A DNA stretch of 64,000 nt. It comes from Rhodopirellula europaea 6C (GTDB lineage Bacteria; Planctomycetota; Planctomycetia; Pirellulales; Pirellulaceae). The translations under genes and the position numbers were made by a program. The notes under the pieces were generated by a model that had not been told where the DNA came from, made no database searches, and worked only from the letters and a program-made list of their open reading frames with translations. Numbering within the stretch: the stretch's first letter is position 1; every line of letters begins with the position of its first letter. Positions 1 to 7,490 of this stretch are shown piece by piece. The stretch spans positions 310,001-374,000 of the forward strand of contig NZ_ANMO01000216.1 of NCBI RefSeq assembly GCF_000338295.1, in the 5' to 3' direction.

Positions 1-204
1 CGGGATCAGGACATCCAGCCGCCAACCGTGATTAGCCTCGCGAAACGCGACGAAGAGATTTTTCGACCGGGAATTTCAGAGCCTCTGAAACTGAGTAAAA
101 ACGCGTTTGCGCTGCGTTTGCTGCAGTATGTTCGCGATGAATCGCACCGGTTTGCACAACACTATCACCACATTTTGCGTAGTAAATCCAGTCTCGAGCG
201 GTGA
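1..204 (+). CDS. uvrC: UvrC excinuclease subunit, C-terminal end (partial)
   Basis: The reading frame is open from the first base to a TGA at 202-204 and gives 67 residues, so the 5' part lies outside the window. The tail matches the end of the UvrC endonuclease domain: an [10 protein letters not shown] stretch, a PG..EPLKL segment and a [13 protein letters not shown] block. The Arg-Asp-Glu-x-His-Arg-Phe-Ala block is a hallmark of the UvrC RNase H-like domain, which makes the 5' incision in nucleotide excision repair. hflX follows on the same strand after about 90 bases. The identification rests on these motifs only, but they are distinctive. Confidence 0.85.
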   Translation, partial: RDQDIQPPTVISLAKRDEEIFRPGISEPLKLSKNAFALRLLQYVRDESHRFAQHYHHILRSKSSLER

Positions 205-294
205 ACCTTTCCGAGTGCGAAGGGTCCGTATTGAGAGTAAAATGGAGTCGTTGACTCTGCTTCCAACCTTTTAGACCAAGGCTTTTTCCACCTC

Positions 295-1674
295 GTGTCA
301 GATAAACACATCACCCTGCACGACGACGCTCCCGAGCGTAGCATTTTGGCTCGTTTGATCTTGCCCGACACCGTGGTCGAAGAAGATCCGTTGGAAGAAT
401 TGCATGGGTTGGCGACCACGTCAGGAACCGAAGTGGTCGATGAGTTGATTCAACGTCGCTCCACGCCCGATCACTCAACTTACTTGGGCAAAGGCAAAGT
501 CGAAGAACTGCGTTTGATGGTGGAACGCCATGAAGCCGACGTGGTGATCTTTGACAACGATCTGAGCCCGGCGCAGATTCGCAACTTGGAAAAGAAAACC
601 AATGCGAAGGTGATCGACCGAACCGAGTTGATTCTGGACATCTTTGCCGCGGGAGCACGAACGCACGAATCGCGTTTGGCCGTCGAGTTGGCTCAACTGG
701 AATACTCACTGCCACGCCTCAAACGCATGTGGACTCACCTGTCGCGTCAGTCGATGGGCGTGGGGATGCGTGGTCCTGGTGAAAAGCAATTGGAAGTTGA
801 CCGCCGGTTGGCTCAAAAACGCATTCACGATTTGAAGACCGAGTTAAAGAGCGTTGAGTTGCGACGTGAACGACAAGTCGCGGCCCGCTCGGATTCGCCG
901 ACGGTGTCTTTGGTCGGTTACACCAACGCGGGTAAGAGCACGTTGATGAACGCGCTGACCGATGCAGGCGTGATGGCACAAGACAAACTGTTTGCAACGC
1001 TTGATACTCGAACCCGACGTTGGCATTTGCCTGAATGGGGACACGTGTTGCTGAGCGACACGGTCGGCTTCATTCGCGATCTTCCTCACTCGTTGGTCGC
1101 CAGTTTTAAATCGACGCTTGAAGAAACACGCCAAGCCGAGTTGTTGTTGCATGTTGCTGATGCGAGCAGCCCGCAGGTCTTTGAACAGATCAGCGCGGTG
1201 TATCAAGTGCTGGAGGAACTGGGCATCGAAGCGAAAGACACTTTGTTGGTGCTCAACAAGATTGATGCGATCACCAGCCCACGAGTTTTGAATCGAGTTT
1301 TGGATCGTTATCCCAATGCTATTCCCGTCAGTGCACGGTCGCGTTCGGGTTTGAAGCCTTTGGCTCAAGCGGTCGGCGAAGCTTTGTCTCGCGAGTTTTT
1401 GGATGTTGAGATCGGTGTGGCTCATCACGATGGCAAGTTGCTTTCGTTCCTTTCCGCCACCGGTAAGATCGAATCTCGCGAGTTTGGCAACGACCATGTC
1501 ATCGTGCGAGTTCGCATGCCAGCCTCGGCGATGGGAACCGTGAACCGCAGCGCGTTGAGTGTCACGCCAACGACGCTTGAGATGTGGAAACAAACCGCTT
1601 CGGAAGAAGAACTCGAAGACTCCAGCGAGGATTCTGCAGAAGAATCCGTTGAACGTTCAAGCGACGTGGCTTAA
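295..1674 (+). CDS. hflX: GTPase HflX
   Basis: This 459-residue protein is a ribosome-associated GTPase of the OBG-HflX class. HflX proteins split or rescue stalled 70S ribosomes, especially under stress. The N-terminal half has the HflX-specific region, including a GMRGPGEKQLEVDRR stretch after an ELAQLEYSLPRL segment. The G domain starts near residue 208 with the P-loop GYTNAGKST (G208-T216), followed by LFATLDTRTRRW (G2), DTVGFIRDLPH (G3) and NKID (G4). The start is a GTG at 295. Length is close to the usual 420-450 residues, with an acidic Glu/Ser tail of about 25 residues added at the C-terminus. A dehydrogenase gene starts three bases after the stop, so the two are probably cotranscribed. 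Confidence 0.93.
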   Translation: MSDKHITLHDDAPERSILARLILPDTVVEEDPLEELHGLATTSGTEVVDELIQRRSTPDHSTYLGKGKVEELRLMVERHEADVVIFDNDLSPAQIRNLEKKTNAKVIDRTELILDIFAAGARTHESRLAVELAQLEYSLPRLKRMWTHLSRQSMGVGMRGPGEKQLEVDRRLAQKRIHDLKTELKSVELRRERQVAARSDSPTVSLVGYTNAGKSTLMNALTDAGVMAQDKLFATLDTRTRRWHLPEWGHVLLSDTVGFIRDLPHSLVASFKSTLEETRQAELLLHVADASSPQVFEQISAVYQVLEELGIEAKDTLLVLNKIDAITSPRVLNRVLDRYPNAIPVSARSRSGLKPLAQAVGEALSREFLDVEIGVAHHDGKLLSFLSATGKIESREFGNDHVIVRVRMPASAMGTVNRSALSVTPTTLEMWKQTASEEELEDSSEDSAEESVERSSDVA

Positions 1675-1676
1675 GC

Positions 1677-2492
1677 ATGCCGCTGCCGTTTCAGCAGGTT
1701 TGGGATCCTCAGGACGCCGTGACAATCGTCACCGGTGCGAGCAGCGGCATCGGGTTCGAACTGACGCGAATGTTAGTGGAGGAAGGGGCTCATGTTGTCG
1801 CGGTGGCTCGCCGCCGCGAACGATTGACTGAGCTTGCCGATTCGACATCGCGGCCCGAGCGGGTGCACTGCGTCGCAGGTGATGTGACGGAGGCTTCGAC
1901 TCGCGAGGCCGCGTTGAACGCCGCGGATTCACTCGGCGATGGTGGATTGGATCTATTGGTCAACAACGCCGGCGTGGGTGCGATCGGTCCTTTCGCGGAT
2001 GCTTCACCGGAACGCATGCGGCGGGTGATGGAAGTGAATTTCTTCGCTCCGGTCGATTGGACTCGGGATGCGTTGCCTCGCCTGCGATCGGTTGCTCACA
2101 ATGGGCGGCGGCCGGTGATCTGCAACATCGGCAGTGTCTTGGGCCACCGAGCAGTTCCGGACAAGAGCGAGTACTGCGCCAGCAAGTTTGCACTGCATGG
2201 TTGGAACGATTCGTTGCGAGCCGAATTGGTGGGCGATGGGATCGGCGTGACGTTGGTCAGTCCCAGCACAACTCGCAGTGAGTTCTTTGATTCATTGGTT
2301 GAGACGGAACCAGATCAAAAATCCAACAGCATCGGAAGTTGGCCACCGAGGCGAGTTGCTCAAGCGACTTTGTTGGCGATCAAACGCGGCCGAGGCGAAG
2401 TGATCTTGAGTCTCGGTGGCAAAGCGTTGGTTTACGCTGACCGTGTCTCGCCACCGGTGATGAACGGTTTGCTGGCGAAGCGTGGACGCTGA
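1677..2492 (+). CDS. Short-chain dehydrogenase/reductase (SDR)
   Basis: This 271-residue protein is a classical SDR oxidoreductase that uses NAD(H) or NADP(H); the substrate cannot be read from the sequence. The cofactor motif TGASSGIG is at about residues 20-27, with an RRRER stretch after the second strand that suggests NADPH preference. The NNAG motif, the catalytic Ser in NIGSVLG and the YCASK (Tyr-x-x-x-Lys) pair are all present, so the enzyme should be active. There is no signal peptide, so it is cytoplasmic. The ATG lies three bases after the hflX stop, which suggests translational coupling. The 3' end faces the convergent gene at 2648. Confidence 0.88.
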   Translation: MPLPFQQVWDPQDAVTIVTGASSGIGFELTRMLVEEGAHVVAVARRRERLTELADSTSRPERVHCVAGDVTEASTREAALNAADSLGDGGLDLLVNNAGVGAIGPFADASPERMRRVMEVNFFAPVDWTRDALPRLRSVAHNGRRPVICNIGSVLGHRAVPDKSEYCASKFALHGWNDSLRAELVGDGIGVTLVSPSTTRSEFFDSLVETEPDQKSNSIGSWPPRRVAQATLLAIKRGRGEVILSLGGKALVYADRVSPPVMNGLLAKRGR

Positions 2493-2527
2493 GCGGGTTG
2501 CTCACGCTGATCGGGCTGATGATCTAA

Positions 2528-2593
2528 TGAGCCGGTTTGGACATTCCCTCGGTTCCATCACAACAGGACCGGGGGCAATATCCAAACGGCTCA
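2528..2593. terminator. Large imperfect hairpin between convergent genes
   Basis: The outer arms, 2528-2541 and 2581-2593, are complementary over 13 pairs with one bulged G. A second GC-rich pairing lies inside (around 2546-2555 with 2566-2576). The element sits in the 155-base gap between the stops of two convergent genes, as expected of a bidirectional terminator. There is no T-run, so a structured repeat is an alternative. Confidence 0.45.
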
Positions 2594-2647
2594 CACAAAG
2601 AATTGAAAGTCGACGAAACCAACGGTTGGTGTTGGGAAGGACTTTGA

Positions 2648-3331
2648 TCAGTCGCCGTAGTTGGGGTAGTAGCCGTCGTAGTAGGGAGCAACCGGATACG
2701 GAGTGCCTCGCCCGGATGGGTAAGGTGCGAACTGGTTGGTGCCGGCGGCAGGGTTTGGATTGCGACCGCGTCCACGTCCATGGTGATGTCCGTGTCCAGG
2801 GTTGGTTCCGGGATTGGGGCCTGGATCGTTTGCGTCGCCGGGACCGTTGGGGCCACCGGGATTTCGTTGACCAGGTTGCGGTCCGTTGTGTCCGGGACCG
2901 TATCCAAACGGATTGGGCTGAGGTCCGTACTGCGTCGGTGCCGCCCATCCGTAGCCGCCACCCAGTCCGATGTTCAGGCCACCATAGGGTTGGCCCCAAT
3001 TGGGATAGGGAGTGCTGTAAGGGCGGTAGGGAAATCGCCATTCGCCATACGGTCGCACCGGGTCACCCCACTCTTCGACTCGGTGGTAGTTGTCGGCCGA
3101 TTGACCGTACGCGATCGTGCTGCGGAAGTGGGTGTAGCCACTGGTTCGAAGCGGTTGAGTGATCGCAGTTGTGGGTGCGTCAATCGGTGCGAACTGAGTG
3201 ACGCGTTGTCCGGATGCGACGTCGTGCGTGTAGGTGCTCGGCATCGTCAACCAATCTGCTGACGCAGAAGGCGATTCGCATGCGAGTGTGATCGCGGTGA
3301 GACACAGAACGGCTGGGACGAGCGATTTCAT
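2648..3331 (-). CDS. Secreted Gly/Pro/Tyr-rich protein of unknown function
   Basis: I do not recognise a family. The preferred start at 3331 begins MKSLVPAVLCL and gives 227 residues with a Sec signal peptide ending near SASA; an upstream in-frame extension of 25 residues has no support. The mature N-terminal part (about 90 residues) is ordinary. The rest is low complexity: a Tyr/Pro/Gly segment with repeated PYG, PY and GGG units, then a collagen-like Gly-Pro-Asn stretch, a short HGHHHGRGRGR cluster and a second Tyr/Pro tail. The His cluster could bind metal and the Tyr/Pro repeats suggest a disordered or wall-associated surface protein. These roles are inferences. It is convergent with the SDR gene. 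Confidence 0.72.
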   Translation of the reverse strand: MKSLVPAVLCLTAITLACESPSASADWLTMPSTYTHDVASGQRVTQFAPIDAPTTAITQPLRTSGYTHFRSTIAYGQSADNYHRVEEWGDPVRPYGEWRFPYRPYSTPYPNWGQPYGGLNIGLGGGYGWAAPTQYGPQPNPFGYGPGHNGPQPGQRNPGGPNGPGDANDPGPNPGTNPGHGHHHGRGRGRNPNPAAGTNQFAPYPSGRGTPYPVAPYYDGYYPNYGD

Positions 3332-3458
3332 AAACGCCAACGTAGTTCGCGTTTGGCATTTAGGTCGGCAATTCAAAACGAATTGGCCGGCGGATTGTCT
3401 TTCCAAGGTCCCCTGATCGGTTCAATCGATACAACCCGCAGCGATCGCCATCTGCGGG

Positions 3459-4505
3459 CTATGGTTGAAGGTTGAATCGGGGATGCCGACTGCGAATCAG
3501 TTCGCTTTCATAGGCTCGTCGGACCGTCAATTTCTTCGCTGGCGAATCCTTCGGGAACGCGTGCAATTCCAAGGTCACGGGGTTGGAAGCATCATCGCCC
3601 AGGATACTTGCCAGTCCAGCGTTGTGGCTGCCTCGTAAGTGATCACCGATACGGTCTCGCAATCGAATTGCCTCACCGATGTAGAGGTAGCCGGTTGAAT
3701 CGCGAAAGAGATAGACGCCTGGGGTGTTGGGGAGTGATTCCAAATCCAGCTCTTTCATCGGGTGCGTGGTCACGGTTCGGTCCCAGTCGGCAACTCGAAG
3801 GACGAGTTCGGGGCGAAGGCGTCTGGATTTGCGAAGCCGCAGGACGGCTCGGCGAACGGTTTCGGGGGAGATTCCTTTGGACAAACGCTCGGCTTCTTCC
3901 TGCAATTCGTTTCTCATCCTGGGATCGCACAGAACATCGTCAATCATCGCGTCGTGACGATCCAATACGGTGCGAATCGCGATCTCGGCGGTTGGGATGG
4001 CGGTGTTGATCGACTCGGTGGATTCGGATGAGCGCCGAGTGGTGGGGACGTTCAGGTCACCTCGTTTGCGAAGTTGCAGCAATGCACGCAAGGCGGCCCG
4101 CTGTCGATCGAATTGGGATTCGTCGTTTGGGGCGATGTCCAGTTCTTGAAGGAATGCTTCACGAAGCTCGTCCTGCAGAATCAGCTCGTCGCTGCTGAAA
4201 CCTTGGTGAGATTTGCGGTGAGCTTCGCGAATTTTGCCTGCGGTGAAGTCGGTCGAATTGACGACAGGCGAAGAAGAAACGGCGTTTTCGCCTGCTTCCT
4301 GAGCGACCGAGTCCTGGCAGAGGCAGATTGCCAATATGGTCGAGCAGAACGCGGCGATGAACAGAAGTCGTTGGCATCGCACGGGCGTGCAGTGGATGCA
4401 GGAACGGTCGGGAGAGGCTTGAGAGAAGGCTGGCATGTCAAAGGATTCCAGTCGGGCAAGTTGTTCACGTTGTGTCGATTCTACCAATGATTCCTGGTGC
4501 AACAT
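3459..4505 (-). CDS. GIY-YIG domain protein with N-terminal membrane segment
   Basis: This protein has 348 residues, or 325 if the internal ATG at 4436 is used. A hydrophobic segment at about residues 46-66, ending near DSVAQ, reads as a signal peptide or membrane anchor preceded by Cys-rich basic sequence. A helical, charged middle region (about 90-245) has no recognisable domain. The C-terminal 90 residues form a complete-looking GIY-YIG nuclease domain. It has GVY at 263-265, YIG at 275-277, a following Arg (R283 or R285), Glu335 and Asn345. Such domains cut DNA in UvrC, homing endonucleases and SLX1. Having one behind an export signal is odd. The gene is divergent from flagellin. Confidence 0.8.
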   Translation of the reverse strand: MLHQESLVESTQREQLARLESFDMPAFSQASPDRSCIHCTPVRCQRLLFIAAFCSTILAICLCQDSVAQEAGENAVSSSPVVNSTDFTAGKIREAHRKSHQGFSSDELILQDELREAFLQELDIAPNDESQFDRQRAALRALLQLRKRGDLNVPTTRRSSESTESINTAIPTAEIAIRTVLDRHDAMIDDVLCDPRMRNELQEEAERLSKGISPETVRRAVLRLRKSRRLRPELVLRVADWDRTVTTHPMKELDLESLPNTPGVYLFRDSTGYLYIGEAIRLRDRIGDHLRGSHNAGLASILGDDASNPVTLELHAFPKDSPAKKLTVRRAYESELIRSRHPRFNLQP

Positions 4506-4702
4506 GCTGCGACCGCGATGGGCGGTTATTCAGGCGGTTTGATTGCCATCACCGGGGTGAGCCGGACGATAGGAACGAAGAAATCAAACACCGGTTTGCG
4601 GCATGAGGCCGCTGCCCCACTTTTTGCTTCTGAGTCACGACCGCGGATCTGCGGCCTTTCCTGACTTAGATTGAAGTCAATCGGAAACGGAGTTCGCCAC
4701 CC

Positions 4703-6760
4703 ATGACAAGAATCAATACCAACGTTTCGTCGCTCGTTGCACAAAACCGCTTGCAGGCAAGCAACGAAGACTTGCAAACGGCATTGACTCGATTGAGCAC
4801 GGGTTTGCGGATTAATAGCGGGGCGGATGACCCAGCCGGTTTGATTGCGAGTGAAGCGTTGCGAAGCGAAGTGACCAGCCTTGGTCGAGCGATCAGCAAC
4901 ACGCGGCGGGCCAGCCAAATCATTAGCACCGCCGACAGTGCTCTTGGTCAGGTCAGCAACCTGCTCAATGACGTCCGCGGTTTGGTCGTCGAAGCGGCCA
5001 ACAATGGGGCGTTGTCCAAAGAAGAGATCGCTGCAAACCAGTTGCAGATCGACTCATCGCTCGAAGCGATCAACCGAATTGCCCAGACCACGACTTTCCA
5101 AGGTCGCAAGTTGCTGGACGGATCGTTGGACTTCGTATCCACGGCGGGCAGTGTGGACTCGATTCGTGACGTCAACATTGATCAAGCGAACTTGGGTATC
5201 ACGGGGCAGATCGACGTTGAAGTCGTCGTTCAGTCCGAGGCCACTCAAGCAACTGTGACGACGGGCGGATTCAGCCCAGCGGCACAGGCTTCCGCCAGCT
5301 TTGGTAGCTCGACGACGGCGGACATCAACGGTGAATCAATTGATATCGTTGGGCCGGAAGGGTTCACCAGCGTTGCTTTCGTGGATGATCCAAATAATTC
5401 GAACACGGGTGCAGTATCGTACGACGACACAACTGGCGTGCTGACCGTCACGGGGAACTTCACTGGTGATTCAGCGAACCCTGGTGAAGCGGACGCGGAT
5501 GCAAGTGCGGTTGCCATCCAAAACCTGATCAGCGCGGAAGATGGATTTTCGGCTTCCGGAACAGCGGTCACTGGTACTCCTGCGGCATTGCCCACCGATG
5601 TCACCGCTGATGTCGCGTTCCAAATCGATGCGATCGCAGAAGGCTCGGAATTCAACAACGTTCAGATCGAGTTTGTCGACTTGAACGATGCGACGGCCGA
5701 TGATGCCGCGACAGCTTCATTCGACGAAGAGCAGAAAATTCTGACCGTGACTTTCAACTCGCAGGCCGCGACGCCAACCAATCGAGATTACGCCGCCATC
5801 GCGACGGCCATCGATGCCGTTCAAGACGACGAAGGCACCAACCTATTCACGAGCACCAACAACTCCGGCTCGAACGCGTTTGTCGCTCCTGAATCACCAC
5901 TGACAACCGCGAACACCGGTGGAGAAGTGTTGCTGGACGATTTGGTGTTCCAGTTGAATGGTGCCTCCGGTGCCGAAACGTTCAACTTTGCTGGCGGTAC
6001 AGGACAAGACCAAATCGCGGCCGCAATCAACTTGGTTAGCGATAGCACTGGAATCTCCGCGAGCACTGCAACAGGTCAATTGCAGTTCACGTCCACCGCT
6101 TACGGTTCCGAAGCATTGATCAACATTGATGTGATCAATGAAGGAACTTCGGGGACCTTCGAATCATCTCTTGCCGAAACACGGGCAACCGGACAAGACA
6201 TCGTTGCGACAGTCAATGGTGTGGAAGCCAACGGTCGTGCCAACACGTTGTCGATCAACACGTCATCGTTGGATTTGGAAGTCACCGTCGACGATGGAAG
6301 TTCCGCGAACTTCTCATTCTCGATCACTGGTGGCGGGGCGTTGTTCCAGTTGGGGCCAGACGTCACCAGCAACCAGCAAGCCCGTTTGGGCATCGGCAGT
6401 TTGAGCACCGGTCAACTCGGTGGTGCCAACGGTCGTCTGTATGAACTGGGTAGTGGCCAAGCAAAAAGCTTGACGAATGATGTCAACGGTGCCGCATCGG
6501 TGATCGACGAAGTGATCGACAAAGTCACCAGCCTTCGTGGTCGACTCGGTGCATTCCAAGCGACGAGCTTGGAGAGCAACTTGGTCAGCTTGAACGAAAC
6601 GCTCGCCAACCTGGAGGAAGCGGAGAGCTCGATCCGCGATGCTGACTTTGCACAAGAGTCGGCTAACCTGACACGGGCTCAGATCTTGGTTCAGTCGGGA
6701 ACGAACGTTCTTTCGCTCGCAAACCAAAACCCGCAGAACGTGCTGTCGTTGCTCGGGTAA
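4703..6760 (+). CDS. fliC: Flagellin
   Basis: This 685-residue protein is the flagellar filament subunit. The N-terminal D0/D1 region (about 1-150) has the conserved pattern INTNVSSLVAQNRL, the LSTGLRINSG..DDPAG motif and the helical ISTADSALGQV segment. The C-terminal D1/D0 region (about 590-685) has LRGRLGAFQ, ESSIRDADFA and the ANQNPQNVLSLL end. Between them lies a surface-exposed D2/D3 region of about 430 residues rich in Asp, Ala, Ser and Thr. It contains a flagellin hook-IN type motif near 430-480. Flagellins of 270-500 residues are more usual, so this is a long form. It carries no signal peptide, as expected for type III export. The ATG has a GGAG about 10 bases upstream. The gene stands alone with its own terminator, and no other flagellar gene is in the window. 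Confidence 0.95.
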   Translation: MTRINTNVSSLVAQNRLQASNEDLQTALTRLSTGLRINSGADDPAGLIASEALRSEVTSLGRAISNTRRASQIISTADSALGQVSNLLNDVRGLVVEAANNGALSKEEIAANQLQIDSSLEAINRIAQTTTFQGRKLLDGSLDFVSTAGSVDSIRDVNIDQANLGITGQIDVEVVVQSEATQATVTTGGFSPAAQASASFGSSTTADINGESIDIVGPEGFTSVAFVDDPNNSNTGAVSYDDTTGVLTVTGNFTGDSANPGEADADASAVAIQNLISAEDGFSASGTAVTGTPAALPTDVTADVAFQIDAIAEGSEFNNVQIEFVDLNDATADDAATASFDEEQKILTVTFNSQAATPTNRDYAAIATAIDAVQDDEGTNLFTSTNNSGSNAFVAPESPLTTANTGGEVLLDDLVFQLNGASGAETFNFAGGTGQDQIAAAINLVSDSTGISASTATGQLQFTSTAYGSEALINIDVINEGTSGTFESSLAETRATGQDIVATVNGVEANGRANTLSINTSSLDLEVTVDDGSSANFSFSITGGGALFQLGPDVTSNQQARLGIGSLSTGQLGGANGRLYELGSGQAKSLTNDVNGAASVIDEVIDKVTSLRGRLGAFQATSLESNLVSLNETLANLEEAESSIRDADFAQESANLTRAQILVQSGTNVLSLANQNPQNVLSLLG

Positions 6761-6794
6761 TCTGACTTCTTGGTCCAGGCAAACATTTAAGAAC

Positions 6795-6833
6795 GAACGC
6801 CACCGATTCCAAATCATGGGATCGGTGGCGTTC
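6795..6833 (+). terminator. Terminator hairpin after flagellin
   Basis: Arms 6795-6810 and 6819-6833 pair over 15 bases with one bulge and an 8-base loop, about 35 bases after the flagellin stop. A T-rich TTCTTCGTT stretch overlaps and follows the 3' arm. This fits an intrinsic terminator for a highly expressed monocistronic gene. Confidence 0.75.
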
Positions 6834-7028
6834 TTCGTTGGATGAAGCGGGCACAATCTTGAAGTGGCCGCGGTCTCGATCGGCTCGCGAGGCCGGTATT
6901 CCCGCGATGCAGGCGCGAAGCCGCGTGTGAACGGACTGGATCCGCTGTGTGCAATCAGTCGTTCTTGTTTAGAAGCTGAGCAATTGCGTCATAGAAGACC
7001 AATCGCTTGATTGCATCAGAGGGCTCGC

Positions 7029-7454
7029 TCAGATGTAAAACATCGGAGCGGCGACGTCTTGGCATTCTCGGATGACATCGCCAAGACGAACGCGAGCGAG
7101 ACGCTTTCGAGATTCTTCGGACGCTTCGTTCCATCGTCGTTGAAGAGCACGCTGGGCATCGGACATGGGTTGATCACCACGATCGGTGGATTCCGTGCAA
7201 CCAATCGCTTCGGCGATGTCGAGTAACGTGATCGAATCGGGGTCGACGGCCAAAACGTATCCGCCCTGGGAACCTCGCACCGCACGAACCCATCCGGTCG
7301 ATTTCAACGTGCGAAGGATCTGCACCAGATACGGTCCGGGAATGTCATGGCGCGAAGTGATCTCGGACGTACGGACCGGTTGCCCGTCGTTGCTGTGCAT
7401 GGCCAAATCCATCATCGCCAAGCAGGCGTAATGTACGGCAGCATTGATCACCAT
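7029..7454 (-). CDS. Rrf2 family transcriptional regulator (CymR-like)
   Basis: This 141-residue protein is an Rrf2-type winged-helix repressor. It begins with the family's AVHYACLAMMDLA helix. The recognition region IPGPYLVQILRTLKSTGWV and the wing VRGSQGGYVLA (about 58-70) are typical, followed by ITLLDIAEAI. The three closely spaced cysteines that bind Fe-S in IscR, NsrR and RirA are missing: only C11, C86 and C131 occur. It therefore resembles CymR, the cluster-free regulator of cysteine metabolism. It lies 36 bases downstream of the APS/PAPS reductase gene on the same strand, which supports control of sulfur assimilation by inference. Its own operator cannot be read from this sequence. 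Confidence 0.88.
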   Translation of the reverse strand: MVINAAVHYACLAMMDLAMHSNDGQPVRTSEITSRHDIPGPYLVQILRTLKSTGWVRAVRGSQGGYVLAVDPDSITLLDIAEAIGCTESTDRGDQPMSDAQRALQRRWNEASEESRKRLARVRLGDVIRECQDVAAPMFYI

Positions 7455-7490
7455 CGCAAATTTCTCCGAACTAGGTTCAACCGACCAAGG

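Noticed and set aside
844-1593. Long open frame antisense to hflX
   Set aside because: It lies wholly inside a clear GTPase gene, has no family motifs and reflects GC-rich codon usage.
4613-4628. Possible sigma-54-like site upstream of flagellin (TGCCCCA, 4 bases, TTGCT)
   Set aside because: The near-invariant GG of the -24 box is replaced by GC, so the match is too weak to call.
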